From: Frankiales bacterium
Lineage (GTDB): Bacteria > Actinomycetota > Actinomycetes > Mycobacteriales > SCTD01
Assembly (NCBI GenBank): GCA_025464795.1
Contig: JAODNB010000175.1
Location: 1-8,643 of the forward strand
Direction of reading: 5' to 3'
DNA length: 8,643 bases
Position 1 is the stretch's first letter; every line of letters starts with the position of its first letter. A program made the translations under genes and the position numbers. Below the pieces are notes generated by a model. It saw nothing but the letters and a program-made list of their open reading frames with translations, did not search any database and was not told the DNA's origin. Positions 1 through 7,825 of the stretch are shown here, in pieces.

Positions 1-807
1 GGTGACGGGGTCCTCGGCATGCTCGACGACCTCGGCGCCCAGCTGTCGTTCTACGGCCGGTCCATCGCGTGGACCCCACGGGTGTTCGGCCGTTACAAGA
101 AGGAGGTCGTCCGGCTGCTCGCGGAGGTCTCCCTCGGCTCCGGCGCGCTCGCGCTCGTCGGCGGCACCATCGGTGTCATCGCCTTCCTGACCTTCTTCAC
201 GGGCACGGAGGTCGGCCTGCAGGGCTACGCCGCGCTCAACCAGCTCGGCACCTCGAACTTCACGGCGTTCCTGTCCGCCTACTTCAACACCCGCGAGATC
301 GCCCCGCTCGTCGCCGGCTTGGCCCTGTCCGCCACCGTCGGCTGCGGCTTCACCGCCCAGCTGGGCGCCATGCGCATCTCGGAGGAGGTCGACGCCCTCG
401 AGGTCATGGGTGTGCCCTCGCTGCCGTTCCTGGTGACGACCCGCATGATCGCCGGCTTCATCGCCGTCGTCCCGCTGTACGTCGTCGGCCTGCTGTCCTC
501 GTACTTCGCAGCGCGCCTCATCACGACCGGCTTCTACGGCCAGTCCACCGGCACCTACGACCAGTACTTCCACCAGTACCTGCCGCCGATCGACGTGATC
601 TACAGCTTCGTGAAGGTCCTGATCTTCGCGGTCATCATCATCTTGATCCACTGCTACTACGGCTACTACGCCTCGGGTGGTCCGGCCGGCGTGGGCGTGG
701 CTGTTGGCCGCGCCGTCCGCACCGCGATCGTCGCGATCAACCTCGTCGACTTCTTCCTGAGCCTCGCCATCTGGGGCGCCACGACCACCGTGAAGATCGC
801 CGGCTAG
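1..807 (+). CDS. yrbEB: YrbE/MlaE-family ABC permease, B type (5'-truncated)
   Basis: This is the inner-membrane permease subunit of an Mce lipid importer. It pairs with YrbEA, which is not in the window, and works with an MceG/Mkl-type ATPase. The reading frame is open from base 1, giving 268 codons. The first Met (position 19) is probably internal, because recalled YrbEB proteins run about 280-290 residues and have a GMLDDLG-like stretch inside the N-terminal region, as here. About 15-25 residues are therefore missing at the left edge. Visible features are an LLAEVSLGSGAL stretch, several hydrophobic helices (about residues 46-68, 95-120, 140-170, 205-225 and 240-262 of the partial protein), and the conserved cytoplasmic coupling segment SEEVDALEVMGV at residues 127-138, which contacts the ATPase in MlaE-type permeases. 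The end reads HCYYG, GGPAGVGVAVGRAVR and WGATTTVKIAG, a strong YrbEB signature. The TAG stop abuts the mceA ATG with no gap. Confidence 0.95.
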   Translation, partial: GDGVLGMLDDLGAQLSFYGRSIAWTPRVFGRYKKEVVRLLAEVSLGSGALALVGGTIGVIAFLTFFTGTEVGLQGYAALNQLGTSNFTAFLSAYFNTREIAPLVAGLALSATVGCGFTAQLGAMRISEEVDALEVMGVPSLPFLVTTRMIAGFIAVVPLYVVGLLSSYFAARLITTGFYGQSTGTYDQYFHQYLPPIDVIYSFVKVLIFAVIIILIHCYYGYYASGGPAGVGVAVGRAVRTAIVAINLVDFFLSLAIWGATTTVKIAG

Positions 808-2091
808 ATGTCTGCACCCAAGCCCTCCGGAGGCGCAGCGCTCGTGAAGCTGCGCCTGTCCGGCGTGGTGTTCCTGCTGGTGATCGCCATGCTCGTCGGC
901 CTCACGGTGCTGTTCTACAAGAAGTCCTTCACCTCGGTGGACCACGTCACGCTCCAGGCCGACCACATCGGAAACCAGCTGACCGTGCAGGCGGACGTGA
1001 AGATCCGTGGGCTGGTCGTCGGAGAGGTCCGCAAGGTCAGCTCCAAGGGCAACGGCGCGACGATCGACCTCGCGATGCAGCCGGACAAGATGAAGCAGAT
1101 CCCCGACAACGTCGAGGCGAAGCTGCTGCCCAAGACGCTGTTCGGCGAGAAGTACGTCGAGCTCGACGTGCCCACCGATGCGTCCGGCTCGCACCTGCAC
1201 GACGGCAGCACCATTCAGCAGGCGAAGACGTCCGTGGAGACGGAGAAGGCCCTTGATGACCTGCTCCCCCTCCTGCAGGCGCTCAAGCCGGAGCAGCTGT
1301 CGACGGCGCTGAACGCCCTGTCGGGTGCGCTCCGCGACCGCGGGGATGCCCTCGGCGCCAACTTCGTGCGTGCCGGGAGCTACTTCAAGAAGCTCAACCC
1401 GGCCCTTCCGACGCTCGCCCTCGACATGCAGGGGCTGGCTGACTTCGCCAACAGCACGACGGACGCCACCCCGGACCTGCTCAGGGTCCTGGACAACCTG
1501 TCCGCCAGCAGCCGCAACCTCGTGCAGGAGCGATCCTCCCTCGACACCTTCCTGTCCTCGACGACCGGGTTCGCGGCGAGCGCCCAGTCGATCCTCGCCG
1601 CCAACGAGACGAAGCTCATCGCCCTGGCCAGGCTCTCCAAGCCATCCCTGGACCTGTTCGCGCGGTACTCGCCCGAGTTCCCCTGCTTGCTCAAGGGCCT
1701 CGCGGTGTACGACCCGATCGTGTCCGACACGTTCGGCGGGCTGCAGCCGGGCCTGCACATCACCCTCGAGGTGACGAAGGACCGCGGCGGCTACGCCCCG
1801 GGCCAGCAGCCGAAGTACCGCGACAAGCGCAACCCGTACTGCGAGGGCCTGCCGAAGCCGAAGGTGCCTGCCGGCGACACGTCCTTCGACGACGGCTACC
1901 GGACGAGCACGACCCCGAGCAGCGGCTCGTTCAACAGCTCTGCCCGCTACCTCTCGCCGACTGCCGGCACCGACGCCGTCATCTCGGGCGTCGCGGCACC
2001 GATCCTGGGAGTCCCCGCTGACAAGGTCCCTTCCCTCGTGACGATGCTGTTCGAGCCGCTGGCGTCCGGAGCCTCGGTGGGGCTCGCATGA
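808..2091 (+). CDS. mceA: MCE family protein MceA
   Basis: This is the first of six MCE-domain subunits and one sixth of the predicted hetero-hexameric lipid channel outside the plasma membrane. It has 427 residues. A short cytoplasmic N-terminus precedes a signal-anchor helix at about residues 17-36. The MCE beta-barrel domain follows at about 47-122, with DVKIRGLVVGEV (63-74) and the late-barrel motif TLFGEKYVEL (110-119). Residues about 140-290 are rich in Leu, Ala and Ser and look helical, matching the tube-forming region of the family. The C-terminal part holds the PCLLKGL stretch (Cys293) and NPYCEGLP (Cys345), both typical of MceA. It ends with a Pro/Ser/Thr-rich linker and an LFEPLASGASVGL tail like other MceA proteins. 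The ATG directly follows the yrbEB stop. No strong Shine-Dalgarno is seen, so re-initiation after yrbEB is likely. Its stop overlaps the mceB start as ATGA. Confidence 0.95.
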   Translation: MSAPKPSGGAALVKLRLSGVVFLLVIAMLVGLTVLFYKKSFTSVDHVTLQADHIGNQLTVQADVKIRGLVVGEVRKVSSKGNGATIDLAMQPDKMKQIPDNVEAKLLPKTLFGEKYVELDVPTDASGSHLHDGSTIQQAKTSVETEKALDDLLPLLQALKPEQLSTALNALSGALRDRGDALGANFVRAGSYFKKLNPALPTLALDMQGLADFANSTTDATPDLLRVLDNLSASSRNLVQERSSLDTFLSSTTGFAASAQSILAANETKLIALARLSKPSLDLFARYSPEFPCLLKGLAVYDPIVSDTFGGLQPGLHITLEVTKDRGGYAPGQQPKYRDKRNPYCEGLPKPKVPAGDTSFDDGYRTSTTPSSGSFNSSARYLSPTAGTDAVISGVAAPILGVPADKVPSLVTMLFEPLASGASVGLA

Positions 2092-3122
2092 AGACCTCGA
2101 GCGCAGGCATCAAGCTGATCATCTTCATGGTGGTCACCTCCCTCATGACGTTCACGCTGGCTGCCACGATCGGCAACTTCGGGGGCGGCACGAGCACCAC
2201 CTACCACGCCGAGTTCACCGACGTCACGGGCCTGCTGCCCGGCCAGGAGGTGCGGATCGCGGGGGTCAAGGTCGGCAAGGTGCAGAAGATCGCCCTGGCC
2301 CCGGAGAAGGACGCGAACTGCGACAACAAGGGGCAGCGCGTCGCTGACGTGACCCTCACCATCGAGGGCGGCCGCAAGCTCACGTCCAGCAACCAGCTGG
2401 CCCTGCGCTACCGCAACCTCGTGGGGGAGCGGTACGTCGCGATCACGGAAGGGGTCGGCTCGGGATCCGAGCTCAAGAAGGGCGCGACCGTCTGCGTCGT
2501 GAAGGACGGCGTGACCATGACGCGTCCCGCGCTCGACCTGACCGTCCTGTTCAACGGCTTCCGACCGCTGTTCACCGCGCTCGACCCGAAGACCATCAAC
2601 GAGGTGTCGTACGAGATCGTGCAGACCCTCCAGGGCGAGGGCGGCACCATCGACACCCTCCTCCAGCGCACCGCGTCGCTCACCACCACGCTCGCCAACA
2701 AGGACGCCGTGATCGGCCGCGTCGTCAACAACCTCACGACGGTCCTGGACACGGTCGACAAGCGGGACACCGATCTCGACAACCTCGTCACCCAGCTGCG
2801 TCGGCTGTCGGAGGGCTTCGCCGGTGACCGGCAGACGATCGGTCAGTCGATCGTGGGCATCGGCAACCTCACGGACGCGACGGCAGGGCTCCTCGCGGGC
2901 ATCCGGCCCGGGGTGCGCTCGGACGTGCAGCAGCTCGGCAGCCTCGCCAAGAACCTGAACGACAGCAAGGACGTCATCAACGGAGTCCTGCAGCGGCTCC
3001 CGGACAAGCTCAACCGGATCATCGCGACGGCCACCTACGGCAGCTGGTTCAACTTCTACCTCTGCGGGGCTGAGGTCAACGGCGTCCAGGTCGTCAACAG
3101 CGCGGCGAGGTGCCAGAAGTGA
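2088..3122 (+). CDS. mceB: MCE family protein MceB
   Basis: This is the second MCE subunit, with 344 residues. A signal-anchor helix lies at about 8-28. The MCE domain runs from about 37 to 120, with VRIAGVKVGKV at 55-65 and RNLVGERYVAI at 109-119. A long helical region of polar and Leu/Val/Ile repeats follows to about residue 310. The tail WFNFYLCG is characteristic of MceB. There are four cysteines: 78 (in a barrel loop), 136 (just after the barrel), 326 and 342 (both in the tail), which could make two disulfides. The ATG overlaps the mceA stop by 4 nt and has a GGTGGGG stretch at 2076-2082 as a possible ribosome binding site. The stop overlaps the chosen mceC start as GTGA. It is close in sequence to the next gene: both share a 17-bp identical stretch in the barrel (2265-2281 and 3305-3321). 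Confidence 0.95.
   Translation: MKTSSAGIKLIIFMVVTSLMTFTLAATIGNFGGGTSTTYHAEFTDVTGLLPGQEVRIAGVKVGKVQKIALAPEKDANCDNKGQRVADVTLTIEGGRKLTSSNQLALRYRNLVGERYVAITEGVGSGSELKKGATVCVVKDGVTMTRPALDLTVLFNGFRPLFTALDPKTINEVSYEIVQTLQGEGGTIDTLLQRTASLTTTLANKDAVIGRVVNNLTTVLDTVDKRDTDLDNLVTQLRRLSEGFAGDRQTIGQSIVGIGNLTDATAGLLAGIRPGVRSDVQQLGSLAKNLNDSKDVINGVLQRLPDKLNRIIATATYGSWFNFYLCGAEVNGVQVVNSAARCQK
3107..3112 (+). promoter_or_regulatory. ribosome binding site of mceC (decides the start)
   Basis: GAGGTG matches the anti-Shine-Dalgarno complement and lies 6 nt before the GTG at 3119. The alternative GTG at 3110 falls inside this site and has nothing comparable upstream, which favours 3119. Confidence 0.65.
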
Positions 3123-4123
3123 CCCCCTTCAGAGAGCGCAACAAGACGGTCATCGGCGCGATCGGCATCACGCTGATCCTGCTGTTCCTCGTCGCCGCGT
3201 TCAAGACCGACTCGCTCCCGATCATCGGCGGCGGGAGCGTCTACACCGCGGACTTCAGCGAGGCCGCCGGACTGCAGAAGATGGACGAGGTCCGGGTAGC
3301 CGGCGTCAAGGTCGGCAAGGTCGTCTCCATCGGGCTGAAGGGCGACTGCGCGGCGAAGGACGGGGCCGGCAAGGTCGGCTGCGTCGTGGTGAAGATGCGC
3401 GTCAAGGGCGTCCACCTCGGCAGCCTGACCAAGGCCGAGATCCGGATCAAGACCGTCCTCGGGCGCAAGTACGTGAGCCTGACCCCCGACGGTGACGGCT
3501 CCCTCAAGGAAGACCTCGCCATCCCGCTCGACCGCACCACCGCACCCTTCGACGTCAGCCCGGCCTTCCAGCAGCTGGCCTCGACCCTCGAGCCGATCCA
3601 CACGGACCTGCTGGCGAAGTCGTTCACGACGCTCGCGGACGACTTCCGCAACTCGCCGGCAGACGTGAAGGCCTCGTTGGACGGCCTCTCTCGCCTTTCG
3701 AACACGATCGCCTCGCGTGACGCCAAGCTGCGGCAGCTGCTGGACCGCGCCAAGGGCGTCACCACGGTGCTGGCCAACCGCGACCAGGACCTCGTGAAGT
3801 TCCTCGCCGCGAGCGACCAGCTGCTGCTCGAGGTGAAGGCCCGTCGGGAAGCCATCCACAAGCTGCTGATCACGACCACAGACCTCTCCGAGCAGCTCAT
3901 CGCGCTCGTCCGCGAGAACCGCGCCACCCTCGCACCGGCGCTGACGAACCTGAAGGGTGTGGTGCAGGTGCTCCGGGCCAACCAGGACAACCTCGACCAG
4001 GGGCTCGCCAAGCTGGCGCCCTTCGTCCGGGTGTTCGCCAACAACCTCGGCAACGGGCGCTGGTTCGACACCTACCTCTACAACCTCACGAACCCGTCCG
4101 GCTTCGGCCCGGGGAGCTTCTGA
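3119..4123 (+). CDS. mceC: MCE family protein MceC
   Basis: This is the third MCE subunit, 334 residues from the GTG at 3119. A GTG at 3110 would add three residues, but 3119 is preferred: it overlaps the mceB stop by 4 nt like other junctions here, and GAGGTG sits 6 nt upstream. A signal-anchor helix spans about 11-28. The MCE domain lies at about 40-123, with VRVAGVKVGKV (58-68) and VLGRKYVSL (113-121). A loop insertion between barrel strands carries Cys77 and Cys88, the only cysteines in the protein. The rest is largely helical and ends in GNGRWFDTYLYNLTNPSG. This tail resembles that of MceB, but Tyr stands where MceB has Cys326. The stop overlaps the mceD ATG by one base (TGATG). Confidence 0.94.
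   Translation: MTPFRERNKTVIGAIGITLILLFLVAAFKTDSLPIIGGGSVYTADFSEAAGLQKMDEVRVAGVKVGKVVSIGLKGDCAAKDGAGKVGCVVVKMRVKGVHLGSLTKAEIRIKTVLGRKYVSLTPDGDGSLKEDLAIPLDRTTAPFDVSPAFQQLASTLEPIHTDLLAKSFTTLADDFRNSPADVKASLDGLSRLSNTIASRDAKLRQLLDRAKGVTTVLANRDQDLVKFLAASDQLLLEVKARREAIHKLLITTTDLSEQLIALVRENRATLAPALTNLKGVVQVLRANQDNLDQGLAKLAPFVRVFANNLGNGRWFDTYLYNLTNPSGFGPGSF
4111..4116 (+). promoter_or_regulatory. ribosome binding site of mceD
   Basis: GGGGAG lies 6 nt before the mceD ATG at 4123, within the last codons of mceC. It supports this start, and therefore the lipoprotein-type N-terminus read for MceD. Confidence 0.65.
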
Positions 4124-5229
4124 TGAGGATCCGGCGCCTGCTGGCGCTCCTCGTCTCCCTGTCGCTGCTCGGCGCCGTCTCGGGCTGCCTCGGTATCAGT
4201 GGCGGCGCCAAGAAGCACTTCTCCGCCGACTTCACCCGCGCGATCGGCGTCTACAAGCACAGCGACGTGCGGGTGCTGGGCGTGAAGATCGGGCAGGTCA
4301 CCAAGATCACCCCCCGCGGTACCAAGGTGCACATCGAGGCGGAGTACGACTCCTCGTACAAGATCCCGAGGGACGCGTTCGCGGTGCTGCTCGCCCCGTC
4401 CATCGTCAGCGACCGCTACGTGCAGCTGGGCCCGGTCTACACCGCCGGTGACACCCTGCCCGACCACGCGGTCATCACCCAGACGAGCCAGCCGGTGGAG
4501 CTCGACACCATCTACCAGAGCATTGACCAGCTCGACCAGGCGCTCGGCCCGAACGGGGCGAACAAGAGCGGGGCGCTGTCAGACCTGCTCAAGGTCGGCG
4601 CCGACAACCTGAACGGCAACGGCGATGCCCTCCACGGCACGCTCAACGGGCTGTCCAAGGCGGTCGCGACCCTCGCGGGCTCCCGCAACGACCTGTTCTC
4701 GACGATCACCAACCTGCAGCAGTTCACAACGGTGCTCGCGCAGAACGACAGCACCGTCCGAGCCTTCAACACCGACCTCGCGAACGTCGCCGGACAGCTG
4801 AACGGCGAGCGCACCGACCTCGCCACGGCGATCCGGCAGCTCTCCGTGGCGCTGGCGCAGGTCGCCTCGTTCGTCAAGGAGAACAAGGACAACCTGACCT
4901 ACAACATCACCAACCTCGCGTCCGTGACGACGGTGCTGGTCAAGCAGAAGCGGGCCCTGAGGGAGTTCCTCGACGTCGCCCCGACCGCCCTGTCGAACCT
5001 GCAGCTCGCCTACAACTCGACCTCAGGCACCCTGGACACCCGTGACAACAGCAACTCGCAGGGCGGGGCCGCGGGTCTGCTCTGCAACCTGCTTGCCGTC
5101 GCGGGCCAGTCACCCACGGCCTGCAACAGCGTCCTCGGCGGCATCATCCCCGCGCCCAAGCAACCGGCCGCGAAGAGCTCGAGTGCGCGAGACCTGACCC
5201 TCGGCGGCATCCTGCAGGCCTCACGATGA
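4123..5229 (+). CDS. mceD: MCE family protein MceD, with predicted lipoprotein signal
   Basis: This is the fourth MCE subunit, with 368 residues. The N-terminus MRIRRLLALLVSLSLLGAVSGC has a basic n-region, a hydrophobic core and a lipobox-like VSGC ending at Cys22, followed by LGISGGAKK. This predicts signal peptidase II cleavage and lipidation rather than a plain signal anchor. The MCE domain begins at about residue 32 with IGVYKHSDVRVLGVKIGQV (41-59) and ends around PSIVSDRYVQL (92-102), the SDRYVQL form being typical of MceD. A helical region follows to about 300. The tail has Cys321 and Cys334 and a short Pro/Lys/Ser-rich end. The start has a clear ribosome binding site, GGGGAG at 4111-4116, and overlaps the mceC stop by one base. 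The stop overlaps the mceE ATG as ATGA. MceE is the usual lipoprotein of these operons, so a second one is notable. The alternative is an uncleaved anchor with a chance Cys. Confidence 0.93.
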   Translation: MRIRRLLALLVSLSLLGAVSGCLGISGGAKKHFSADFTRAIGVYKHSDVRVLGVKIGQVTKITPRGTKVHIEAEYDSSYKIPRDAFAVLLAPSIVSDRYVQLGPVYTAGDTLPDHAVITQTSQPVELDTIYQSIDQLDQALGPNGANKSGALSDLLKVGADNLNGNGDALHGTLNGLSKAVATLAGSRNDLFSTITNLQQFTTVLAQNDSTVRAFNTDLANVAGQLNGERTDLATAIRQLSVALAQVASFVKENKDNLTYNITNLASVTTVLVKQKRALREFLDVAPTALSNLQLAYNSTSGTLDTRDNSNSQGGAAGLLCNLLAVAGQSPTACNSVLGGIIPAPKQPAAKSSSARDLTLGGILQASR

Positions 5230-6428
5230 TCCTTCCTGTGAGAGCCCTCGCCACCACTGCCTCGGTGGCCGCCGCAGCCCTGCTCCTGTCAGGCTGCAAC
5301 TTCCGTGGCGCCGCCAGCCTCCCCCTGCCCGGCGGTGTCGGGAGCAACGGCTACAAGGTCAAGGTCGAGTTCGCCGACGCCCTGGACCTGGTGCCGCAGT
5401 CCGCGGTCAAGGTGAACGACGTCACCGTGGGCCAGGTCAAGTCGATCGAGGTCGGGCCGAAGTTCAAGAGCGCCCTGGGCGTCGACACGTTCACCGCGCT
5501 GGTCACCGTTGCGGTCAAGAGGGACGTGAAGCTGCCCGAGAACGTCGACGTCCGGCTGCGGCAGACCTCGCTGCTGGGCGAGAAGTTCGTCAGCTTCGAG
5601 CAGCCGGCCATCCCCGAGGGCACCCTCCGCGACGGCGCGTACATCCACTACAACCCCGCTCGGACGACCGCCAACGCCGACATCGAGCAGGTGCTCGGCG
5701 CGCTGTCGCTCGTGCTCAACGGCGGCAGCCTCGAGCAGCTCAACACGATCAACACAGAGCTGACGAAGGCGCTGAAGGGTCGCGAGTCCCAGGTGCGTGA
5801 CTTCCTCACCCAGCTGACCGGTTTCGTGACCGGCCTCGACGCCCAGAAGGGGCAGATCAGCAACGCCCTCGACGGGCTCGACCGGCTCAGCGGCAAGCTG
5901 GCCGCAGAGCGGACGACCCTGGACGTCGCCCTGCGCGACCTGCCTCAGGGGGCGCAGGTACTGGCCGACGAGCGGGCCCAGCTGACCAAGGTCCTGCAGG
6001 CGCTGAGCAACCTCGGCACGGTGGCCACCCGGGTCATCCAGGGCACGCAGCAGAACACCATCGCGGACCTGCGGGCCCTGCAGCCCATCCTCTCGCAGCT
6101 CGCCGCAGCGGGTAAGGACCTGCCCAACGCCCTCGAGCTGCTCACGACGTACCCCTTCCCGAGGACCGTCGCTCTCCCGAACGGCAAGGGCGGCATCCGT
6201 GGGGACTACGCGAACCTCTTCGTGACGCTTGACGGCAACCCCGCCACGCTGCTGAACAACCTGCTGGGCACCCTTCCGCTGCCGGTCCCGCTGCCGGTGC
6301 CCAAGGTCGGCACCAAGGTCGCGCCGAAGGCCCCCACCCTGCCGTCCGTACCCGGGCTCACCGACAAGGGCGGGCTGCTGGACACGCCCACCGGCCTGAG
6401 CCACCTGCTGCTCGGAGGACTCTCGTGA
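5226..6428 (+). CDS. mceE: MCE family lipoprotein MceE (LprK-like)
   Basis: This is the fifth MCE subunit and the classical lipoprotein member of the hexamer. It has 400 residues. The signal peptide ends in the lipobox LLSGC with Cys24, the only cysteine in the protein, followed by NFRGAASLPLPGG, the hallmark segment of MceE/LprK proteins. The MCE domain spans about 43-126, including AVKVNDVTVGQV (60-71) and SLLGEKFVSF (115-124). The middle is helical. TTYPFPRTVALPNG and GDYANLFVTLD near residues 308-338 match the family. The C-terminus is Pro-rich, with LPLPVPLPVPK at 350-360, and then continues to VPGLTDKGG and a hydrophobic end. The ATG overlaps the mceD stop by 4 nt. A GTG at 5238 is an alternative start that would shorten the signal peptide by four residues; neither start has a strong Shine-Dalgarno. 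The stop overlaps the mceF GTG. Confidence 0.95.
   Translation: MILPVRALATTASVAAAALLLSGCNFRGAASLPLPGGVGSNGYKVKVEFADALDLVPQSAVKVNDVTVGQVKSIEVGPKFKSALGVDTFTALVTVAVKRDVKLPENVDVRLRQTSLLGEKFVSFEQPAIPEGTLRDGAYIHYNPARTTANADIEQVLGALSLVLNGGSLEQLNTINTELTKALKGRESQVRDFLTQLTGFVTGLDAQKGQISNALDGLDRLSGKLAAERTTLDVALRDLPQGAQVLADERAQLTKVLQALSNLGTVATRVIQGTQQNTIADLRALQPILSQLAAAGKDLPNALELLTTYPFPRTVALPNGKGGIRGDYANLFVTLDGNPATLLNNLLGTLPLPVPLPVPKVGTKVAPKAPTLPSVPGLTDKGGLLDTPTGLSHLLLGGLS
6414..6419 (+). promoter_or_regulatory. ribosome binding site of mceF
   Basis: GGAGGA lies 5 nt before the GTG start at 6425, inside the last codons of mceE. It is the strongest Shine-Dalgarno in the window and supports a GTG start. 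Confidence 0.75.
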
Positions 6429-7825
6429 TCAGCCGGCAGACCAAGCTGCAGCTGCTCGTGTTCGGCATCGTCGCCGTGCTCGGGCTCGTCTACGCCGGTG
6501 GCCGCTACGCCGGACTCGGGGTGCTCGTCCCGGGTCACGACAAGGGCTTCCTCGTGAAGGCCGACTTCGTCGACTCCGGCGGGATCTTCAAGGGCGCCGA
6601 GGTCAACTACCGCGGCATCTCGGTCGGCAAGGTCGAGTCCCTCAAGCTGCTGACCAAGACCAAGGACGGGGTCGACGGTGTCCAGCTCGGACTGCGCCTG
6701 AAGCCGGGCACGAAGCTCCCGAAGACGGCGGACCCCTCCGCCAAGCAGCTGCAGGGGTACGTCGACAACAGGTCCGCCGTCGGTGAGCAGTTCGTCGACC
6801 TGCAGCCGGCCGTCGACCAGGGCCCACTGCTCAAGGGCGGCGACACGATCGGGACGATCAAGGACGGGACGATCCTCGACACCCACATCCCGATCCAGCC
6901 CACGCAGCTCATCCTCAACCTCGACACCCTCGTCAAGAGCGTCAACACGGCCGACGTGACCGTCGTCCTCAACGAGCTCGGCAAGGCCTTCGAGGGCTCC
7001 GGCACGGACCTGCAGCGGCTCATCGACGCCGGCGACCAGCTGACCCTGGCCGCGACGCAGAACCTCCCGCAGACCCTCAAGCTCATCCAGGACAGCAAGC
7101 CGGTCCTGGACACCCAGCGCGCCGTTGCGAGCGACTTCAAGAGCTACAACGCCTCACTGGCCTCCCTCAGCGCGCAGCTGCGAGCGAGCGACCCTGACTT
7201 CCGTGCGCTCTTCAAGAGCGGCACGGACAGCGCCAACGTCACGAAGTCCCTGCTCGACGCGAACCAGGCGTCGCTGCCGCTGCTGCTCGGGAACCTGGTG
7301 TCGACCGCCCAGATCCAGTCCGTCCGCATCCCGGCCCTCCGCCAGATCCTCGTGACCTACCCCAACGTCGTCGCCGGCGGCTTCACCGTCACGCCCGGCG
7401 ACGGCACAGCGCACTTCGGGCTGGCGACCACCATGAACCCGCCTGCCTGCACCAAGGGCTACGAGACCACCAAGAAGCGCGACCCGCAGGTCGTCACGCC
7501 GCGCCCGTCGAACACCAAGGCGTACTGCGCGGAACCGCCGTCCTCGGGCATCGACGTCCGCGGTGCCGCCGCGGCGCCGCGCGCCGAGGGCCTGCGGCCC
7601 TTCCCGTACGACGCCAACGCCGCGAACAAGCAGGCCTCGCTCTACGCGGGGGCGACGGGGACGGACGGCTTCAGCACCACCTACGCCGACTACGACCCGT
7701 CGACCGGCCACGCGATCACGGCAGACGGCGCTCGCTACACGCTCGGCAGCACCGCTGGAGCTCAGGACGCGTTCGGCACGGCCGCGTGGGAGTGGCTGTT
7801 GCTCGACCCGCTCCGCACCTCGTGA
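6425..7825 (+). CDS. mceF: MCE family protein MceF
   Basis: This is the sixth and last MCE subunit, with 466 residues. A signal-anchor helix lies at about 8-26. The MCE domain spans about 41-130, with FKGAEVNYRGISVGKV (55-70) and NRSAVGEQFVDLQP (115-128), both strong MceF signatures. A short helix-like insertion (about 98-112) precedes the second motif. A helical region reaches about residue 310. The C-terminal domain contains ILVTYPNVVAGG, then Cys342 and Cys368 in a PPACTKGY...AYCAEPP arrangement seen in MceF, an Ala/Pro linker, and a closing AAWEWLLLDPL. The GTG start overlaps the mceE stop by 4 nt and has the best ribosome binding site of the window, GGAGGA at 6414-6419, 5 nt upstream. 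The stop lies in a GTGA that may be the start of the next gene. Confidence 0.95.
   Translation: MISRQTKLQLLVFGIVAVLGLVYAGGRYAGLGVLVPGHDKGFLVKADFVDSGGIFKGAEVNYRGISVGKVESLKLLTKTKDGVDGVQLGLRLKPGTKLPKTADPSAKQLQGYVDNRSAVGEQFVDLQPAVDQGPLLKGGDTIGTIKDGTILDTHIPIQPTQLILNLDTLVKSVNTADVTVVLNELGKAFEGSGTDLQRLIDAGDQLTLAATQNLPQTLKLIQDSKPVLDTQRAVASDFKSYNASLASLSAQLRASDPDFRALFKSGTDSANVTKSLLDANQASLPLLLGNLVSTAQIQSVRIPALRQILVTYPNVVAGGFTVTPGDGTAHFGLATTMNPPACTKGYETTKKRDPQVVTPRPSNTKAYCAEPPSSGIDVRGAAAAPRAEGLRPFPYDANAANKQASLYAGATGTDGFSTTYADYDPSTGHAITADGARYTLGSTAGAQDAFGTAAWEWLLLDPLRTS

Noticed and set aside
19..21. ATG at 19 as the true start of yrbEB
   Set aside because: The frame is open back to base 1 and the residues before it (GDGVLG) fit the family's N-terminal region. 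The true start is most likely outside the window.
69..1256. A 395-codon open frame on the + strand across yrbEB and mceA
   Set aside because: Its translation is dominated by Arg, His and Pro, it runs through two clearly recognised genes in another frame, and it matches no family. It is a GC-rich shadow frame.
3056..3859. A 267-codon - strand frame opposite mceC
   Set aside because: It is antisense to a well-supported MCE gene, with no ribosome binding site, domain or neighbour support.
5289..6404. A 371-codon open frame on the - strand opposite mceE
   Set aside because: It lies wholly antisense to MceE, which has family motifs throughout. Long antisense frames are expected in such GC-rich DNA, and the product is low-complexity (Val, Gln, Arg, Leu).
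7786..7821. GTG at 7786 as the start of the Mce-associated gene
   Set aside because: It would overlap mceF by 40 nt, has no ribosome binding site, and the added residues merely follow the out-of-frame reading of the MceF tail.
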